Assembly: GCF_001613465.1 (NCBI RefSeq)
Contig: NZ_BDCK01000023.1
Coordinates: 186,001 to 250,000 of the forward strand
From: Nocardia niwae NBRC 108934 = DSM 45340
GTDB lineage: Bacteria; Actinomycetota; Actinomycetes; Mycobacteriales; Mycobacteriaceae
Direction of reading: 5' to 3'
Length of the DNA: 64,000 nt
Program-made: the position numbers and the translations under genes
Part shown: piece after piece, positions 60,507 through 64,000 of the stretch
Numbering within the stretch: position 1 is the stretch's first letter
How the letters are laid out: every line of letters starts with the position of its first letter
The notes under the pieces: model-generated
Told to the model about the DNA's origin: nothing
Databases searched by the model: none
The model's input: the letters and a program-made list of their open reading frames with translations, nothing else

Positions 60507-61448
60507 ATGCCCGAGCAGCTGGATCTGAACCTCCTGCGGGTGTTCGACGCCCTGCTCCGGGAAGGCGGCGTCACGGCGGCTTCCGAGCGCTTGCATCTGT
60601 CCATCCCCGCGACCAGCCGGGCGCTGGGCCGGTTACGACGGGCGATGAACGACCCGATCCTGGTGCGCGCCGGGCGTGGGATGGCTCCGACTCCGTTCGC
60701 ACTGCGCACCGCGCCGCGGGTGCGGTCACTGCTCGACGAGGCGTCCGCGTTGATCAGCGCCGATCGCGAGATGGCGATCGGCGAGCTGGAGCGCACTTTC
60801 ACCATTCGCATCAATGACGGCGTCGCCGCGACCTTGGCGACGACGGCGGTCGAAGCCACGGCCGCGCTCGCCCCCGGCGTGGTCCTTCGTTTCGTCGCGG
60901 AGGGCAGCGAGAGCGCCGAGGCCCTGCGCGACGGTTCGGTCGATCTCGACATCGGCGTCGGTGACGCCGCGGCTCCCGACATCCGCACCGCCGTGCTGTA
61001 CCGGGAGCGAATGGTCGGCATCGTCCGCGCCGACAGTCCGCTGGGCAGGCGCCGTCGCCCGACGTTGCGGCAACTGTGCGGGCATCCCCACGTCTCGGCC
61101 TCCCGCCGTGGACGCGCTCGCGGCCCGCTCGACGATGCGCTCGACGCGGCGGGCCTGCAACGCCACGTCGCCGCCGTCGTCCCGACCTTCGCTGTCGCCG
61201 CGCTTCTGGTCTCCTCGAGCCGTTACGTCGGACTCGTCCCGCAGCGCCTCGCCGAACAGTACGGCAGCACCCTGGGCATTCGCTGGTTTCCCCTCGCCGC
61301 GGACCTGCCGGAAGTCGAAGTGCGCCTGCTCTGGCATGCCCGGCTCGACGCCGATCCGGCCCAGCGCTGGCTGCGCGACACCATTCGCGACGCGTTGTGC
61401 GAGCCGGGCGGCGCGAAATCGGCGGAGGCCGTTCGCACGCCCGAGTGA
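60507..61448 (+). CDS. LysR-family regulator
   Basis: A 313-residue LysR regulator of the NodD/SyrM-like group: HTH about 8-65 (LNLLRVFDALLREGGVTAASERLHLS, then RALGRLRRAMNDPILVR) and a two-lobed inducer domain (IRINDGVAATLATTAVEA; DLDIGVGDA). It is divergent from the MFS efflux gene and probably controls it, a common layout for inducible drug resistance. The 278 bases after it show no gene I can support. Confidence 0.88.
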   Translation: MPEQLDLNLLRVFDALLREGGVTAASERLHLSIPATSRALGRLRRAMNDPILVRAGRGMAPTPFALRTAPRVRSLLDEASALISADREMAIGELERTFTIRINDGVAATLATTAVEATAALAPGVVLRFVAEGSESAEALRDGSVDLDIGVGDAAAPDIRTAVLYRERMVGIVRADSPLGRRRRPTLRQLCGHPHVSASRRGRARGPLDDALDAAGLQRHVAAVVPTFAVAALLVSSSRYVGLVPQRLAEQYGSTLGIRWFPLAADLPEVEVRLLWHARLDADPAQRWLRDTIRDALCEPGGAKSAEAVRTPE

Positions 61449-61726
61449 CACCGTGTCGCCTCCGAGCAGTCTCGGCCGATGCACGACAGCCGAATCGACG
61501 CGAATGCAGGGCGTGCCAGAGGGATTCGAATCAATGCCGTCCGGTCGCGGCGGTGGTACTTTGAACGCCGAACCGGCCGGGCACGGGGGTTTGTGACCAC
61601 GACGGTCGATCAGGCGCGGCGCTCGGCATCGTTTTTCGTACCGTTCGACGGACCGGTTACCGAGAGTCGGGCGGTGGGGCGGGCTGCGGGGTGTGAGGTC
61701 TGTTGAGTTCCGTATGGCGCGGGCGC

Positions 61727-62281
61727 ATGAGACGTTTGGCGGGTGACACGGCGGGGTCCGCCGACAGCGCGCGGGACGGAAACTCTCGCTTCGTCCCGAG
61801 TCCCGCGCGGGTTCGCGAGGTCGAGCATCGCACCCGCCTGCTGCTCCAGCGCATGAAGGTGCGGGAATTGCTGACCATGCGCCAGCTGATCGAGCGCTAT
61901 TGCGAATTCACCGGCGCGACGGTGCTTTTGCAGGAGAAGTTGCTGCCGGTCGACTGCTTCTTCGCGATCACGCTGAAGCTTTCGGCGCCGCCCGACACCT
62001 ACGTCATCGCGTATCAGAAGGCGACACCCGCCTGGCATCAGGACCACGGGATCGGGCACGAGTTCGGGCACATCATCGCCGGGCACTACGAGACCGAGAA
62101 CGTGCACCGCCATTCGGCGATGTCTCCGGAGCGAGAATGGGAGGCGGAGTACACGGCGAACCTGCTCGCGCGGTGGGGGTACGAGGTGGGCAGAGTGCTC
62201 GATCGGCAACGCGCGTTGCGGCCCTTACAGCGGACCGAAGACCTGTCACTGCCGTTGCAGGAGAGAATGGGCTGGCTGTGA
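61727..62281 (+). CDS. ImmA/IrrE-like protein with HExxH motif
   Basis: A 184-residue protein with a zinc-metallopeptidase motif GHEFGHIIAGHYE (HEFGH) and a downstream Glu-rich EREWEAEYTANLLARWG, the arrangement of ImmA/IrrE-type peptidases. The N-terminal half (VREVEHRTRLLLQRM; LTMRQLIERYCEFTGATVLL) is helical. ATG 61727 is chosen; an in-frame TTG lies 8 codons upstream. Its TGA overlaps the GTG of the next gene. Such proteins occur in actinomycetes beside DUF6545-type membrane proteins. Confidence 0.75.
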   Translation: MRRLAGDTAGSADSARDGNSRFVPSPARVREVEHRTRLLLQRMKVRELLTMRQLIERYCEFTGATVLLQEKLLPVDCFFAITLKLSAPPDTYVIAYQKATPAWHQDHGIGHEFGHIIAGHYETENVHRHSAMSPEREWEAEYTANLLARWGYEVGRVLDRQRALRPLQRTEDLSLPLQERMGWL

Positions 62282-63414
62282 TCTACATACCGCACGGGTG
62301 GCTCATCGCGGCGTTCGCCGCCGCCATGATCTGGAAGTCGAATCAATACCGCCGCAACAAGGACGTCGCTCTTCTCGCGGTCGTGGGCGCCTTCTTCTTC
62401 CTCGCGTCCGGATATGCCTTCGGCGAGTACGTCCAGAACCGCCCGGACCCGTGGTTGCTGAGCGCGATGGGTTACGAATTCGTCGGGACCGTCCTGCTGG
62501 TGGGAGCCAAGGCCTGCATCGTCGCGTTCTTCGTGCTGGCCTCCCGGCACACCGCCCGAACGAAGAAAATACTGGTCGCGCTGGGTATCCCGCTTGCGGC
62601 GTCGATCGTCGTCATGGCCGTGTGCGCGGTCGTCGCGGGCCCCGGCGCGAGACCCTACGGATTCGCCGACCCCGCCGTGGTCGGCTTCAATCTCGGCGAG
62701 AAGGTGAGCACGTTGCCGATCGGGATGTTGATCGTTTTCTACTGCTTCGCCTATTTGCGATTGCTCTCGGGGACACCGGCCCACGGAATCGTGCTCGCCG
62801 CGATAGGCGCGGTGTCGATGCTCGCCGCCACGGTGACTTTCACTGTCCAGCTCGGGTACTACGCGGCATCGGTACGGCCACCGCGAGCGCTCGTCGCGCT
62901 CGGGCGGTGGGAGGTCTATCTCGGGCAGCTCGTATTCCTCCTGGGTGTGTCCTGGTATGGCTTGGTGATGCGGATACGAGCTGTGATCGTCGGCCTCGCG
63001 GCATTGCGTGACGTTCTGTTGCTGTGGCGGCTGTGGCGTTTCGCGGTCGGCGTGATCACCCGGTTTCTTCCGGAACGGCGGATGCCCGCCTTCCGCGTCC
63101 GGCAGCCCTTGGCGGCCGTCATGGAATGGCGGCAGGCGATGATGGTCGACATTCGTGATGCGCTGATGCTGCTCAGCCCGCAGATCGATCCGACGTCGAC
63201 TGCCACCGTCTCCGGTTACGCGCGCGAACTCCAGCGCGTCGCCGCGGCCAACCGTGAGCGGCCGGTGCTGTACGGCGAACCGCACCGCGCGGCCGTGGAC
63301 CAGGCTGATACGTTCGACGCCGACCGCAAACTGCTCGTGGCCTTGGCGGCCGGCCTGGGGGAGAACATGGTTCGGGTGCGTCGGCAATGGGCTCGGCCCA
63401 CGGCGAAGGTGTGA
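62278..63414 (+). CDS. Seven-helix membrane protein, DUF6545/MAB_1171c-like
   Basis: A 378-residue protein with about seven hydrophobic segments in residues 5-245 (from IPHGWLIAAFAAAMIWKSNQYRR) and a cytosolic C-terminal domain of about 130 residues (AVMEWRQAMMVDIRDALMLL; VDQADTFDADRKLLVALA). The topology and C-terminal pattern match the actinomycete MAB_1171c-type putative transporters, whose function is unknown. GTG 62278 overlaps the preceding stop (GTGA), and the next gene starts 5 bp downstream. Confidence 0.75.
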   Translation: MIYIPHGWLIAAFAAAMIWKSNQYRRNKDVALLAVVGAFFFLASGYAFGEYVQNRPDPWLLSAMGYEFVGTVLLVGAKACIVAFFVLASRHTARTKKILVALGIPLAASIVVMAVCAVVAGPGARPYGFADPAVVGFNLGEKVSTLPIGMLIVFYCFAYLRLLSGTPAHGIVLAAIGAVSMLAATVTFTVQLGYYAASVRPPRALVALGRWEVYLGQLVFLLGVSWYGLVMRIRAVIVGLAALRDVLLLWRLWRFAVGVITRFLPERRMPAFRVRQPLAAVMEWRQAMMVDIRDALMLLSPQIDPTSTATVSGYARELQRVAAANRERPVLYGEPHRAAVDQADTFDADRKLLVALAAGLGENMVRVRRQWARPTAKV

Positions 63415-63418
63415 CCGG

Positions 63419-64000
63419 ATGTTTCGAGCGGAGATCATCGGATGCGGTGTCGGAGGGGCGTGCGCGGCCCTGGCGATGGCGAAAGTCGGTGCGCGGGTGC
63501 AGGTCTATGAAACCGCGGCGCGCACTGCCGAGGTGGGCGGGTGGGTCACCCTCGGCCCCGCGGCGTCGACCGCGCTCGATCAGATCGGCCTGGGCGAAAA
63601 GGTCAGAGCGGCCGGGTTCCCGGTCGTCGGCGTCAGCACCGTCGACACGCTCACCGGGCGAACGAATTCCTTCGCCCGGACCGAGCCCGGTCATCGCTGG
63701 TCCAGCACTCACATCTGGCGCAAGGATCTCCTGGCCTTGTTGCGAGAAGGTTTGGAAGAAGCGGACATCCCGTGCGAATACGGAACGCGGGTCGATCCCG
63801 GCTCGCGCACGGGTGATCTGCTGGTCGGCGCGGACGGTGCTCGTTCGGCCACGCGGCGCATGCTCGGTGATGCCAGAGAGCCCACCTACACCGGCCAATC
63901 GATCCGCTACGGTCATTGCCCGGTCGTGGCGCCCGGGCTCCCGACGCACGTCCTGCACTTCTGGTCGCACCCCGAAGGGGTAGCGGGCTATGTGGGGGAC
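63419..64000 (+). CDS. FAD-dependent monooxygenase, cut by the window edge
   Basis: An open frame from ATG 63419 to the last base with no stop. The 194 visible residues are the FAD-binding half of a PHBH-fold (class A) flavin monooxygenase: AEIIGCGVGGACAALAMAKVG (GxGxxG), WVTLGPAASTALDQIGLGE, WRKDLLALLREGLEE, and the DG motif DLLVGADGARSATRRML. It is the third gene of the ImmA-like/DUF6545-like operon, only 5 bp after the previous stop, so it probably works with them. The C-terminal half is outside the window. Confidence 0.85.
   Translation, partial: MFRAEIIGCGVGGACAALAMAKVGARVQVYETAARTAEVGGWVTLGPAASTALDQIGLGEKVRAAGFPVVGVSTVDTLTGRTNSFARTEPGHRWSSTHIWRKDLLALLREGLEEADIPCEYGTRVDPGSRTGDLLVGADGARSATRRMLGDAREPTYTGQSIRYGHCPVVAPGLPTHVLHFWSHPEGVAGYVGD

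Noticed and set aside
61515..61545. TTCGAATC resembling a tRNA T-loop
   Set aside because: No matching acceptor, D or anticodon stems can be folded around it.
1..64000. Search for CRISPR arrays, phage genes, transposases, toxin-antitoxin pairs and tRNA/rRNA genes
   Set aside because: No regularly spaced repeats, terminal inverted repeats with a transposase, integrase, capsid genes or RNA folds were recognised. The ImmA-like gene alone is not enough for a mobile-element call.

Overview
The window is very GC-rich actinobacterial DNA with dense GTG/ATG starts, many 4-base ATGA/GTGA overlaps, several genes that look leaderless, an antigen-85-type mycolyltransferase (31231-32214), a MarP-type acid-resistance protease (39224-40369) and a ChoD-like GMC oxidoreductase (35857-37554). 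Together these point to a mycolic-acid actinomycete, most likely Nocardia or a close relative. This is an inference from gene content; no rRNA is present. I see no tRNA, rRNA, CRISPR array, prophage or intact insertion sequence.

Layout. 13-6139: a divergent lysG/lysE-type pair, an LLM-class oxidoreductase, decayed TetR/SDR fragments, a CurA-like reductase, a small membrane protein, a SAM methyltransferase and an IclR regulator. 6384-14014: an eight-gene operon divergent from iclR, with a sulfonate-type ABC importer, a DszB-like desulfinase that keeps Cys/His/Arg, two SsuD-like flavin monooxygenases, a class II aldolase-like protein with an altered metal site, and a cytosolic binding-protein-fold protein. 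It reads as uptake and C-S cleavage of an unidentified organosulfur compound. 14079-21674: small membrane proteins, a large SARP regulator with a flavin reductase and a DHFR-like gene that share a SARP-type operator, and a DUF5996 gene. 22088-31067: gene remnants, an MpaB-family oxygenase, LipB, a MarR-EamA pair, a PucR-type regulator, a broken acyl-CoA ligase, a ZIP transporter and a methyltransferase/TetR pair.

31231-39217: mycolyltransferase, an operon of two NTF2-like proteins around an internally deleted SDR, a VOC protein, GMC oxidoreductase, GNAT and an epimerase. 39224-50907: MarP; then a tightly overlapping six-gene operon (GntR, ferredoxin, binding lipoprotein with an extra domain, permease, ATPase, AprA-like flavoprotein fused to HEAT repeats), a second candidate sulfur/sulfonate module; then a TetR-desulfhydrase operon and an acyl-CoA dehydrogenase that share one operator design. 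51433-64000: a LAL-type LuxR regulator, epoxide hydrolase, a frameshifted Nudix gene, an AHSA1/ArsR-AHSA1 pair, a truncated SDR, a divergent MFS/LysR pair, and an ImmA-like/DUF6545-like/FAD-monooxygenase cluster that runs off the right edge.

The most interesting content is the two organosulfur-like operons and the set of paired operator motifs that link named regulators to targets: IclR sites, SARP heptamers, TetR GATACA sites, MarR and ArsR palindromes. All domain and function calls were made by eye; no database search was run.
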